The notes below the pieces were generated by a model. It saw only the letters and a program-made list of their open reading frames with translations, had not been told where the DNA came from and did not search any database. A DNA stretch of 64,000 bases, from NCBI GenBank assembly GCA_003290165.1, contig QNQO01000520.1, positions 1-64,000 on the forward strand, given 5' to 3'. The DNA is from Berberis thunbergii (Eukaryota > Streptophyta > Magnoliopsida > Ranunculales > Berberidaceae). This document shows, in pieces, positions 1-10,792 of the stretch; within the stretch, counting starts at the first letter, position 1; each line of letters starts with the position of its first letter. The position numbers were made by a program, and so were the translations under genes.

Positions 1-323
1 TTTTTTTTTTTACTTAACTTTGCCTATTACATAAGTGTTGCCACGTAGGACAAACACACTAAAATTATTGTTCATGAACAGTGAAAAAACCATGTGAAAT
101 GTTAGATAGATGAACAGTGAAAAAACCATGTGAAATGTTAGATAGATGGTTGAGGATGCATTGTAGAGAAATCTCTCCTGTGTCACCAATCCTGTTTTCA
201 GCACATGTTCTTGGAGACCTTTCTTTTTCTTCTCAATCTGACTCCATCAATCAATTCTTCTTCCATATAGAGCCAATTGAAACCATTTTGAGTTTATCCA
301 TCAAGCTTCATAGTTCATCCTCC
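1..323. other. Upstream region of subtilase pseudogene 1
   Basis: AT-rich DNA before the subtilase start codon. It contains a perfect or near-perfect direct duplication of a 36-bp unit (about 75-110 and 111-147, core GAACAGTGAAAAAACCATG). I see no convincing coding sequence here; short open frames are incidental. Confidence 0.6.
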
Positions 324-1178
324 ATGGCTAGAATTCCCTTCCATTTCTTTCTCCTCTTGATCACAATTTCAAGTCTTTAACTCCATTGTTCAATCGGATG
401 TTTACATTTTCCACATGGAGGTATCCGCAATGCTGGAGTTGTTCTCTGATCATCATAATTGGTATGCAGCGACCATAACTTCACTATCATCCAATGTTGA
501 CTCTGGAGAAAGCTCTTCTAACCATTTGTACACACTAATGCTTTGCGTGGATGTTCTGCGCGCGAGTCTGTCCGAGTTTGAATTAGTCACTTGAAAATTC
601 ACCTGGCTTTATTTCTTGGTCTTGGGACGCATGCGTTATGCCCCACACAACCCACACCCACACCTTCCTTGGCCTCAATTCCCATTCTGTAGCATGGCCC
701 GAATTTGAATGTGGCAAAAAGTCATAATTGGGGTGATTGATAGTGGAGTTTGGCCAGAGAGCCAAAGCATAAATACCATGGAGTGTCCGGAATTCCTTTG
801 AAATCGAAAGGGAATTGTGTTGAGGTTGTCGCATTCAATTCATCAATTTGCAACAAGAAGCTCATTGGAGCTCGATGCTTTAACAAAGGCATATTTGCAC
901 ATAATGTTAATGGTGCGAACCTTACTGTGAATTCTACCCGCAATACTGAAAGACATGGGACTCGTACTTCGGCCATTGCTGCGGGTAATACTGTGAGAGG
1001 TGCATCTTACCATGATTATGCCAATGGCACTGCCAAAATTATTGCATCACATGCACAGTTGGTGTCTATAAGGTTCTTCAGGATGACCATGCTTACATAT
1101 GTGTGATGTTGTTACTGGAATAGTCCAAGCTATTAGCGACAACAAAGATGTACTTTCTGTATCTATGAGTTGAGGTGT
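324..1178 (+). pseudogene. Subtilisin-like serine protease (subtilase), 5' part, broken
   Basis: The plant subtilase family (S8) consists of secreted serine proteases with a signal peptide, an I9 propeptide and a Asp/His/Ser catalytic domain. Here an ATG at 324 opens a hydrophobic signal peptide (MARIPFHFFLLLITISSL) that runs straight into a stop. In another frame the I9 propeptide follows (about 400-560, ELFSDHHNWYAATITSLSS). The catalytic Asp region is seen near 735 (VIDSGVWPES) and the catalytic His region near 950 (ERHGTRTSAIAAGN, where the usual GHGTHTS has changed). It ends at LSVSMS, a stop, then GV. Frameshifts and stops make it a pseudogene. It is cut at 1178 by a CACTA terminus, and its continuation is at 58120. 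Confidence 0.9.
1176..1178. other. Left target-site duplication TGT of the 57-kb CACTA element
   Basis: TGT directly precedes the terminal CACTACAAAAAAAAG. The same TGT follows the GTAGTG at the far end (58117-58119). A 3-bp duplication is the hallmark of CACTA (En/Spm) insertion. Confidence 0.85.
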
Positions 1179-1194
1179 CACTACAAAAAAAAGA

Positions 1195-2060
1195 TGCAAT
1201 AGCTACAAATAATAGAAACGGAATTAAAAAACTGTCTCTAAGTAAAAGATTTGCGACGGCAAAAAACTGTCACTAATTCTTTTAGTATCTGCCGAAACCA
1301 AAAATCATAAAAATTGTGCTTGTGATGGAAAAACCGTGGCTAAATCAGAATAAACCGTCACTAATTAAAATATTTGTGACGGCATTTTAGCTGTCGCTAA
1401 GTTTTACAAATAAATTGTGTTTGTGACGGGAAAACCATGGTTAAATGCAGAACAAGTTGTAGCTAATTAAATCATTTGCGACGGTAAATTAACTGTCGCT
1501 AAGTTTTAAAAATAAAAATTGGTAGCTACGGTATAAGCCGTCCCTAATGGATTTTTTGAAAAAAAAAAGTTTTAATATGTATATACACTACACCATATTG
1601 CCATTTTTGTAAAAACCCCCAAAACAGTATCACTTTTGAAGTGTAACAATTCACCTCACAATTTTACACATTTTCACAAACAAAATGATACAATAATAGT
1701 ATCACCATGAAAAGTATGATTATAATAATGATATTATTCATGGTGATCCAACTTATTGTATCATTTTTTTTGTATTACTGTTTTTCATTTTTTTGACTAG
1801 ACTTAGTTTTGATTTGAAATTGTTTAGTGAATGGTAACATCTCAAAAGTGATACTGTTTTGAGAGTTGTTACAAAGGTGCCAATTTAGTGTAGTGATATA
1901 TATATATATATAAAATTTAGCCACGGTATATTAGCTGTCTCTAAGTTTTACAAATAAAAATTGGTAGCTACGATATAAGCCGTCCCTAATGGATTTTTTG
2001 AAAAAAAAAATATGTACAGAAAAAACATTTAGCCACGGTATATTAGTTGTCGCTAAGTTA
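1195..2060. repeat. Left subterminal repeat array of the CACTA element
   Basis: Repeated short units such as TTTGCGACGGCA...CTGTCGCTAAG and GCTACGGTATAAGCCGTCCC occur several times, interrupted by a miniature element at 1586-1895. In En/Spm elements such subterminal motifs are binding sites for the TNPA-type protein. That role is inferred here. Confidence 0.8.
1586..1895. mobile_element. Miniature CACTA-like element, copy A (310 bp)
   Basis: It starts CACTACACCATATTGCC and ends AATTTAGTGTAGTG, flanked by ATA on both sides (1583-1585 and 1896-1898). It is non-coding. Its centre holds an imperfect palindrome around ATGATACAATAATAGTATCACC and its reverse. A close relative with its own duplication lies at 49640-49939. 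Confidence 0.85.
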
Positions 2061-2227
2061 GTGCAATTCATTTGTTTGCAAAGCAATTATTAAGGAAGGA
2101 TATATATAGTCTTATCCTAGACAGTTTTATAATTTGTTAAAAAAATTTCTCTATTATTTTGTGTTATCAAAATTTGAACAACATGTTTTTGCTCATTTTT
2201 TGTTTTGTTTCCTCCACTAATTTCTAG

Positions 2228-2304
2228 GAAGATGTGAAGATATTGAAGAAAATGAACGTGGATACTTACAGGTTCTCCGTTTCTTGGTCAAGAATTATAC
2301 CAAG
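2228..2304 (+). pseudogene. Captured exon of a GH1 beta-glucosidase
   Basis: After a splice-acceptor-like TTTCTAG the sequence reads EDVKILKKMNVDTYRFSVSW and then SRI. This is the conserved GH1 stretch preceding the first catalytic region (family form: ED...K.....YRFSISWSRI). GH1 enzymes hydrolyse beta-glucosides. Only about 25 residues are present, followed by a stop. A weak further GH1-like piece (DGNKWDGVNQEG, near 2475) may belong to it. It is a single captured exon, not a gene. Confidence 0.7.
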
Positions 2305-2659
2305 TGAATAATAGCATAAGCATAATTTTGATGCGGATGAATTGCTAATAGGTCAATTTCGGAAAGTTAAAAGTGTTATTGAAGACTTGCTTACTATTCT
2401 GAAGGGCCTTAATTTGTACAATTATAAAGTTAAGAATAATAATTAGTTGTGACAACTTTTTTTTTGGCTTTAGATGGGAACAAATGGGATGGAGTGAACC
2501 AAGAAGGCATAAATGCAGAACAAGCTGTAGCTAATTAAATTGTGCTTGTGACGGGAAAACCATGGACCTTTGCGAATTGTGCTTACAACCTGAGGATCCA
2601 TGCACCTGCTAATTGTTCTAAATTCATCGAAAACTGTACTGCTGGGGACTCCGCAACAA

Positions 2660-3025
2660 ATGGCTACTTCAGTAAGGCAATATATTCAATCAAAGTTGCT
2701 TAGACTACGTTGGACTCCTGATCTTCATATTTATTTTGTTCTTGCTGTTGAAAGGATTGGTGGACAAGGAAGTAAGTTTTAAAATTTCTTTCATGAAAAT
2801 CGACAATATTTTGATATCCATATACATCAAAGTTTCGATATTTTCACTTAAAAGAAAAAAACATATCAGTCAGGCCTTAATGATAGAGAATAAAGGATAA
2901 ATAGGATTACTAAATCTTTATCATTTTCTTTTTCTTTGATTTTTGCAGAAGCAACTCCCAAATTAGTCCTTCAACTAATGAATGTGAGAGGACTTAGCAT
3001 TGCCCATGTTAAAAACCACTTGCAG
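2660..3025 (+). pseudogene. Captured GARP (G2-like/MYB-CC type) transcription factor, two exons
   Basis: Exon 1 (about 2660-2771) reads VRQYIQSKLLRLRWTPDLHI and then a HAVERLGGQ-like end. It is followed by a GTAAG donor, a short intron with a TTTTGCAG acceptor, and exon 2 (2949-3025) reading ATPKLVLQLMNVRGLSIAHV and then KNHLQ before another GTATG donor. Together these form the single MYB-like DNA-binding domain of plant GARP factors (consensus RLRWTPELH...ATPK.VL..M.V.GL...HVKSHLQ). The exon borders are intact, so the genomic copy with its intron was captured. The N-terminal part and activation region are missing. What follows at 3159-3410 is not recognisable. Confidence 0.8.
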
Positions 3026-3429
3026 GTATGTGAATGATTTAGAAATTTTTTTTAATCATCTCCTGCATCTTACCCATATCCTCATTGATATTCTTACGGC
3101 ATTCCAGTCATTTTTTTTACTATTTCTAACTAGTTGAAGTGCCTTCATTTTTCTGCAGGCCGAAAGATTGTTTGATTTCTATGAAACTTGCAGACGCTTT
3201 GAATTTGAAATGGGAGAAAAATTTATTAATAATGAAAAGTTGGTCAGTTTTAATCCTTTTTGGATTAAAACCTTTTTGGAATGGGAGAAAAAATTTGAAT
3301 CCGGATTTGTCTTTCCAAAATCCTTTTTGTTAAACATTGATTCAAAATTGGTCAGTTTTAGTCTGTCCTTGATTGTAAATCCATGTAAGTTTTCTACTTA
3401 TGTAGCCCCCTGAATCATATATATTTATA

Positions 3430-4265
3430 ATTTCAATTTGAGGTTGATAGAATATAGAGTTGTTTGGGATTGTATTTTTTGCTATGGACAAGTTATTGAT
3501 TATATGAACAAGGTTAATGTATTAGTCATCATTTACGATGAAAATTAAAATAATTGTTTTCAAGTTTGAAATGTTTCTTCTGAATGAAAAAAAAGGCAAC
3601 AAGAAATCTGAAAATTAATAGAAATAACTTATTCCATTAAAAAAATTTGAATTTTCATTAGTAATTATTTTAGCTACAACAAATTAATATTAACAATGGC
3701 AGATGTCGTCGCTAAATTTGAAACTTACCAACGGTTTTAAGCCGTCGCTAAAAGCTTTAGTAATTCATTTACCTACAGAAAATTAAGTATTAGCAACGGC
3801 AAATGTCGTCCCTAAATGTGCAACTTAACAACGGTTTTAAGCCATCGCTAAATTTGCAACTTAGCAACGGTAACAAGCCATCGCTAAAAGCTTTAGTAAT
3901 TCATTTACCTACAACAAATTAAGTATTAGCAACGGCAAATGTCGTCCCTAAATTTCAAACTTAACAACGATTTCAAGTCGTCGCTAAAATCTTTAGTAAT
4001 TCATTTACCTACAGAAAATTAGTATTAGCAACGGCAAATGCCGTCGCAAAATTTGCAACTTAGCAACGGTTTTGTGTCGTCGCTAAATTTGCAACTTGGC
4101 AACGGTTTGAAGTCGTCGCTAAATTTGAAACTTAGCAACGACATATTAGTTGTTGCTAAAAGCTTTATTAATTCATTTAGCTACAACAAATTAGTATTAG
4201 CAACGACATATTAGTCGTTGCTAAGTTTTACAAATAAAAACTGAAATTGCTACGGTATAAGCCGT
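3430..4265. repeat. Internal copy of CACTA subterminal array
   Basis: An array of units AGCAACGGCAAATGTCGTCG / CGCTAAATTTGCAACTTAG runs from about 3660 to 4265. The 230 bases before it (3430-3670, containing GTTTGGGATTGTATTTTTTG and GAAATGTTTCTTCTGAATGA) are a close direct copy of 57290-57490 next to the right-end array. A right-end-type segment therefore also sits inside the left part of the element. Confidence 0.75.
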
Positions 4266-4487
4266 CCCTAATTGAAACAAATATATATATATATATATAT
4301 ATAAACAAAAAAAATGAAGCCGTGGGCGCAAAGAAATCGCTGAGTTGTGAGAAAGACGAAATCGAAGAGAAGAAAACTCATCCTTCTTAATATTCTTCAT
4401 CTATGTCTCCTCTCCCCAATTTTTTTTCCTCTATTCTCTGCATATTCTTCTTCCTTCAGAGTTAGAGAAGAAAACCCAAAACCCATC

Positions 4488-4533
4488 ATGGATTCAAATC
4501 AGGGAAAGCTCTTCATCGGAGGGATTTCATGGA
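4488..4533 (+). pseudogene. Captured first exon of an hnRNP-type RNA-binding protein
   Basis: An ATG at 4488 opens MDSNQGKLFIGGISW, the usual start of plant heterogeneous nuclear ribonucleoprotein 1-like proteins with RNP2 (LFIGGI) of the first RRM. The following residues (KKTNQVTF...) do not continue the RRM, so the homology ends after about 15 codons. The preceding 170 bases are pyrimidine-rich and look like that gene's 5' leader. RRM proteins bind single-stranded RNA; nothing functional can remain here. Confidence 0.65.
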
Positions 4534-4639
4534 AGAAAACAAATCAAGTCACATTTCGAAACTCTAACTCTTCTAATTTTAGAGGTTTTTTTAGTAGTTT
4601 TTCAACTGTTTTAATAATCTTGTTTGAGATTGAATTGTG

Positions 4640-6730
4640 AAGTGATTATGTTTGAATTACTAATGAGTTTCTTGTTGTTGTTTGATGTTGATGTTGATGT
4701 TGATGCATGAATGTGTACTTACATGTTTGATGGATGGATTGTCGTATAAGATTGAAAAGTAAAGTATTAATTGGGGAATTAGAGCTTAATTGATGTTTCA
4801 ATGTAGTTGTGATGGTGTTTGTTTGTACATTCATGTAGAGGATTTGAGTGTTAGGAGTATGAGTTTCTAGATTTGATGAAAGTGCAGATATTTACAAAGG
4901 TTAAGCATCAGTTGTTTGATTAGAGCCAAACTAATGTTCAATTAGAGGGAAAAGTTGAAAACTTGACTAAAACTAATTAATTTTATGTTATTGATGGGAT
5001 TTGGATGGGGGAAAGTTTCCATTTTACTCAACAGACAATTCACAATGAAAGATGCAAAAGATTCGCCCAAAAACACAGAGGAAATGACTCTAATGTTTAA
5101 TCAAATTACTCAAATCAAAGGTCCCTCTAAAATTAGTCCAGAAGTCGGGCTTTATAGCTAAAACTCGTGTTTATTATAATTTTATCAAAAATAGAAAAAC
5201 CACAATACTCATGATAAAACAAAATACGTAATAAAAGAAATAAACTGCCAGAAAATTTGGACCAAATTGGGTTCAGATTTGCTTCCTAAACAATATTACT
5301 AAAAAGGGAAAAAACTACTAAATTTGTGGATTCGAAATGGGAAACGATGGATTTTGACCACGACGTGCGCGTTGAAAAGAGCTTTCCGAATTGGGGTCGT
5401 TTGCGCGATTATGATACTCGTAGCCAAAGTTATGGCCAAAATACTAAAACGCACCCAAAACTGCCAAATTAGAAGAAAAAAATTACGATTTCCTGCCATC
5501 TTTGTTCTGATCTGCTAATTCGAGATATTTTAGTGCCAAAAACGTGCTATTTGACAACTCAGCATCATCTAACTCATATCCTCCTGCATCAGAATTCCAT
5601 TGGTTATCATTTAGGCGCATCAATTGCTTGTTGAGAATTTATGGAAGGATCCCCTTAACCAAGGCAAGACCCTAAGATGTTGATATTGTTATTTTTAATC
5701 AGTAGCATCAGTAAACTTAAATATTTGTGTCAATCATCAAGAAACTTCCCGCTTTAGAAATTATCGACTTTGGCGTTGTAGATTTTAGTAAAAATAATCA
5801 TAACTAAATAGAGTATAAAGTGGTTTAGGATTGTATTTTTTGTGATTGACAAACTATTGATTATATCATTAGCTAATTAAATCATTTGCGACGGCATATT
5901 AGTTGTAGCTAAGTTTTAAAAAACTATAGTTGCTACGGTTTATGCCGTCCCTAATTAATTTTTTTGAAAAGAAAAACACATAAAAACATAAGCTTTGGGC
6001 GCGAAGAAACAAAAAAAAACCGCTGAGATGAAAAAACACAGAAAAACCTGCATTTCCTTCTTCCAAGTTTTAGCATCTCTTTCTTCTTCATCCAAGTTGA
6101 GAGGAATGGCTTTGAGCATCTATTTCTTCATCCAAGCTGAGAGGAGTTAGGGGTCGAATTTGGGTCAGAGCTTTGGAAGAGCATCTCCTTATTCATCCAA
6201 GCTTTGGGCGCGAATTAGGAAGAGCATCTCCTTCTTCATCTTCTTCATTTTCTTCAACTTCAAGGTGGGATAAATTTGGGTTTTTTGTGCTCTATTCAGG
6301 GTTCAAGGTGAGTAAAAATCAAATCTCTCACTTAGGTTTATATTGTTGTGCAAATTTTATTTCAATTAGATTCGATTTGGATTTCTGTTCAACCAATTGA
6401 TATGATTTGGTTTGTGCTTTCAAGTTGAACCGAGCCAAACCTAATCAAAAACTGGATTTTGGGGAATGTCTCTTATTTGTTGTAATATTGAGTCTATATT
6501 TTGGTGATATATGATGTTGACTTCATAGATTCATTTTTCTCAGATTTGGCAATCTCTATTTGATGCATCCAATTTCCATAAATTTCATTGATTGATGATT
6601 TCAGCTGGTTGATATGGATTAGAATACCAATGCTAGTCTTGCATTTGCTCTAAATCATGGTTTGATTGGAATTTCTTAGAGAAAAAGGAGTCACTGTTAG
6701 ATATTGGGATGTTGCAGTTTAGTGTTGATA
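4640..6730. other. Non-coding stretch with short CACTA array remnants
   Basis: No gene fragment was recognised. Around 5875-5965 there is another short piece of the subterminal array (GCGACGGCATATTAG, GCTACGGTTTATGCCGTCCC) followed by a leader-like region with TTCTTCATCCAAGCT repeated three times (6070-6260). Short open frames here match no family I know. Confidence 0.5.
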
Positions 6731-6734
6731 TGGA

Positions 6735-7415
6735 GAAAATGCATTATTCATGTCCATAGTTCGCATTGGCAGAATAAGAAAAGACAACTCTTGCTCAGTT
6801 TGTGTACAACTACAAGATCGTAGTGAAGCATTTCAAGTCCAAAATATATGTTTATGTCTCTGAGGATTTTGAGTTGAAGAACTAATCAAAATGATGCTAG
6901 AATCTTTAACAGGAGAAGCATGTGGTTTTGAAATTTTGGATCCTCAACAAAAAAATAATAATAAATAAATAAATAAATGAAGAAAACTTGAATAGGATTA
7001 GGTTTTTACTAGTGTTTGATGATGTATGGAATAAGGATTCAAAAAAATTGCATTGACTGAAATCTTTGCTTACAGGTGGAGCTAAAGGAAGTTCAATCCA
7101 CATGACTACTCATCTAGAAACAATATCATTCATTGTGGGAACCCCACCATCATACCGCTTAACATTTCTACCAGAAGAAGAATGTTGACATTTGTTCAAA
7201 AGGCGTGCTTTTAGTGTAGGGGATGAAAAAAAAATGTGGAGGCATACCAATAAAGAGTCTTGGAGGGTTGTTGTTCTTTAGAAGGGAAATAAATGTTTGG
7301 TTGCAAGTGAGAGATAGCGAAATTGGGAAACACCCTCTAGTAGAGGTTAATGACATTCTACCTTCTCCGAGGTTGAGTATTTGCCATCAAATATTAAACA
7401 ACCTTTTTTGAGATC
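6735..7415 (+). pseudogene. Captured NB-ARC fragment of a CC-NBS-LRR resistance protein
   Basis: In broken frames the conserved order of the NB-ARC ATPase domain is visible: a decayed P-loop region near 6755 (VRIGRI, then TTLAQ in another frame), a VYVSEDFELK stretch near 6850, the kinase-2-like VFDDVWNKDSKK near 7015, LLTGGAKGSS with MTTHLETI near 7075-7115, and KKCGGIPIKSLGGLL (the GLPL motif) near 7228-7270 followed by WLQVRDSEI. NB-ARC domains bind ATP/ADP and switch intracellular immune receptors. Frameshifts, stops and loss of the P-loop lysine context make this non-functional. The LRR part is absent. Confidence 0.8.
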
Positions 7416-7719
7416 AGAAAAATTTACAAATGTTTATTAAAGTTATTGATGTTCAAATCCAATTCAGTTTATGTTAAATTTGATGAAGCCAATTTGAGGC
7501 TTAATTCATTTTCTGTTGCAGCTTTATATGTTTGCTATTATGGTAAAGAAAATAGCTATTTATAAAGATTGGATATAATCCAAAGACTCATGTAATGACA
7601 TGTGAACACAAGATATGTTATTTTGTTGGATGATTGGACCAATAATAGACAAAACTAACAAAACTCTTTCTTTTCCATTGTCTTGCCTCTTAATCTTCTT
7701 CTTCTTCTAAAACCCCTAA

Positions 7720-7862
7720 CAATGACACTAGCAATAGAGCAGAAATTTGATCTTGATAACCCAGTAATAGACATAGAAGTAGACCATCAATCTGATATAG
7801 TTCATTCTCTATTTGCCTCCGAGTCTCTACAAAGAAATTGATGACTGATGATTTGGTACAGG
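7720..7862 (+). pseudogene. Possible captured cyclin-D N-terminal exon
   Basis: An ATG at 7722 opens TLAIEQKFDLDNPVIDIEVD and, after a gap, VHSLFASESLQ, then stops. This resembles the acidic N-terminus of some D-type cyclins (FDLENP...LFASESDH) preceding the cyclin box. The box itself is not seen. Low certainty; it could be unrelated. Confidence 0.3.
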
Positions 7863-7869
7863 CAGATGA

Positions 7870-10240
7870 TTTATCTGATGAGAAAGAAAGAAATTATGTG
7901 ATGCCAAGAAATCGAACTGATGTACGGCTGTGGTTAATTACCATCTTCACCAAAGTTGTTCTCTGTTTCTAATTTATTTCAAGTCCAAGTTAAATTCCAT
8001 GAAAAAACAGTAAATAGAAAACTTGAAGTTGTTGATCCTGTATTTATAAATTTACAGTGAATTGGTAATTTAGTTCACTTTTCTTTTTCTTTTTTTTTTA
8101 ATTTATGAAAGCATATAGCTTAGATATATTAATATTGTTGAATACAATGTTGATGGCCTGCAGTAATAGTCAGGTGGTGATAATTCGTAAATCATGGTTT
8201 ATTGCTTTGGTTAGTGTTTTCTGGTTATATTTTTCCTAATATTTGTTGTCCATGAATGAAAATGAGTTTATATTCTAATATTCGGTTGGAGTAACTTGAT
8301 ATGGTGTTGAGCACTAAGCAATATGCTAAGTGAAAAGATCAATAGGATAAGGAGGGAGTTTGTATCATTGTATTTCACTTTTTCTACACTGTCATGTGAA
8401 TTACCACTGACAAGGCAAAGTGTAGGATCCTTAACAGTTAGCATCAGTGGAATAGGGAGTAAAGTTCACTTGCTAGTTGTCAATCCATTAATCATCTCAT
8501 TGTTATCTTCTTATACTGATCATATGCCTTGGTCATGATTATCTAGGTTTAGCCTATCAGGATTTCAATCATCAAGCGTAATTGGTGGAAGGCGTGAAGG
8601 AACGAGTGTTGACGTTGCTAACTCATTGAGAACATAACCCAGTAGTGGTTTGTTACAGGTAGTTTCTTAAATTTGACTTGATTGAACTTTTAAAGTTGAT
8701 CTAATCTTTAAAAGCTTCCTAACTCTTTTTATCAGTTATTGTATTCCCTTTTAAAATGTGTTGGTGGTTTGTTATGTCATGAAGTGATGTGTAGAAATGA
8801 TTCTGACAAAGTAGAAAATAATTCTACATTCTGAGTTATGCTAACCATTTTAGATATGGCGTCCAAAAGGGTTAGATGGATGTTTACTAACTTATACAAA
8901 ACGAAAACGATTCAAAATGAATACTGATGTTTTAGAACATTAATGTGTGTCATACTTACGTATAAGTTGCACAACTTGGAAGTCTAACAAAATTGTTAGA
9001 GGCCCCATTTTTGTTCTCCTTACGTATGAATCCACTAGTCATCGCACAGGCATGTAGGCATTGAGAATGGTTTAGAGGAAAAACTAGAGGCCTCATTTGT
9101 GTGTGAAACTACAGGCACCATTTCCCCCCTTTCCCGGTGTGCATGAATTGGAAGTTCTTTAAAGGAAAAACTAGAGGCCTCATTGAAGTACCCCTCAGGA
9201 GATTTACAAGAGTTGTCCTAGGTAAGACTCAAGAGTGATCAAGCTTCCTTTTCAAACTTTCAACAACTTCAACCATTTCAACTCCCAAGTACTCAAAACC
9301 ATTATATATTTGGAAGTGTAAAGGATGTTAACCAGTATGTATATATATTACATTATCAAGACTATTTCATTGTAATTCCTCTTCTTAGTGACGGATTTCA
9401 TTCATGGGAAGTTTCTTGATACATGTGTTGTTGAAGGGCCAACAATCATCTCCACAGTGGTGACTCATTTTTTTTGTCCTCCCGAAATTCCTCTTCTCAT
9501 GTTGTCTCCAACTATTGTGTCAACACAAAAGTCTAGCCCCAATAACTATAAATTTGATGTTTGATTGTTCAGTTGTTTCAAATGTTTACATCTAAACTAA
9601 ACTCTGTATGCATATAGGAATACAAACTTTTGCCTTACCTTTCACTATTGTATGGAAAAGGTTGTTGTCGACGTTTCTTCTAGTTTGTTTATTATTCTTT
9701 TATAATGTATTTGAATATCCAACAATATGGATAAACATATGAAATGGTGGCATGCGGACGATACAATAGTCGTTGTTTAGTTTATACGCCTTATAGTTTA
9801 GAGCCCTCCCTGCTTATACATTAATCAAGTTCTCTGAATTGGTGTGTGATTCTTGGATGGTTTGCATGTATTAGTGTTATAGAATATCATATTGCATTTT
9901 TTATATTTTTGTTTCTCATAATTAGGTTCGTCTGATGAATGTTTGTTTTTTAAGTTTTGGCACATTATGTTGTCTTGTAATATATTTATTATTAATTTTA
10001 AAAATGATCTAGATGTAATGTATCTAATTTTCTTATCAAGGGTATTTATTGGAATGATCAAATTCAAATATCAACCACTTGATACTATTAACGAGGCTGT
10101 AATATATCTAATTTTTACAATGATCTAGCTGTAAATGTCTCTAATTTTTAAAATCATGCATTTATGAAGATATTTTTGCTTTTCATAAATGTCAATTAAT
10201 AAATTCAGCTTGATACTATTATCCAGGCTAACCTAGATTA
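7870..10240. other. 2.4-kb stretch without recognised genes
   Basis: AT-rich DNA with scattered short open frames and no family match. GGAAAAACTAGAGGCCTCAT is repeated near 9075 and 9165. Otherwise nothing was recognised. Confidence 0.5.
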
Positions 10241-10244
10241 CAAC

Positions 10245-10595
10245 ATGGAAAAAGATTGGATTAAGCATAATCGTCTCAGCACCGAATATCAACTAGGGCT
10301 CCGCAACTTCCTTAATGATGCTTTTGAGTTGATGTCATTTGATGGAAAGATAAAATGTCCACGCAAGAGGTGTCGTAACGGGCAATTCCAAGTTCATGAC
10401 ATTGTTCATGAACATCTAATCGTTTCTGGGTGGGATGTTCAGTATGTCAAAGATATATGGGTACACCACGGTGAATTGGAAGTATTTGATGCAATTGCAG
10501 ATGAAAAAGATTCATAGGAGAGGAAGGGGATGATATGGAAGGTATGTTACATGACGCATTTGGGCAATCGCCAATTATGGGTGAACAAAAATGTT
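10245..10595 (+). pseudogene. CACTA TNP2 transposase, N-terminal part (transposase-associated domain)
   Basis: An ATG at 10245 opens MEKDWIKHNRLSTEYQLGLR and continues with FLNDAF and KIKCPRKRCRNG. This is the plant transposase-associated domain (WI...S..Y..G...F......G.I.CPC.KC.N) at the start of TNP2 proteins of CACTA elements. After one stop/frameshift the frame gives EEGDDMEGMLHDAFG (about 10515-10560), again typical TNP2. TNP2 is the DDE-type catalytic transposase. Coding similarity then ends near 10595, where captured DNA begins. The rest of the protein resumes 33 kb later at 43538, with roughly 200 residues of the expected protein missing between. Confidence 0.85.
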
Positions 10596-10599
10596 CATT

Positions 10600-10792
10600 A
10601 TAGTACCCTTACCTACCAGAAGAAGTGTTTGCAGGCACAACATCATCATCTAACATCTTTCCAGGATAAGAATACGCCTTGCCAGACGGTGCTACTCCAG
10701 CAACATATGCAAGGACTATACTAGCCGTCATAAGTATTTGATCACCAATAGGTATCCAGTTTGTTGGCGCTGAATTTTTAGGATTTCTTTGC
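10600..10792 (-). pseudogene. Unidentified captured exon fused to Argonaute fragment
   Basis: On the minus strand an open stretch reads TNWIPIGDQILMTASIVLAY and continues VAGVAPSGKAYSYPG up to a splice-donor-like GGTAGGTAAGG near 10605. It carries a short hydrophobic segment. I do not recognise the parent gene. Its upstream edge abuts an Argonaute exon without an intron, in a different frame, so the two come from different genes. Confidence 0.45.

Noticed and set aside
3660..4265. Regularly spaced short repeats that could suggest a CRISPR-like array
   Set aside because: Units are diverged, palindromic and lack unique equal-length spacers; they match CACTA subterminal arrays, and the DNA is plant nuclear.
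4646..4834. Gln/His-rich minus-strand frame
   Set aside because: Caused by a GTTGATGTTGATGTTGATG run; no other coding sign.
6906..7356. Minus-strand frames over the NB-ARC region
   Set aside because: Shadows of the plus-strand NB-ARC similarity.
8323..8538. 71-codon frame as a gene
   Set aside because: No family match, no splice context or homologous motif; random open frame in AT-rich DNA.
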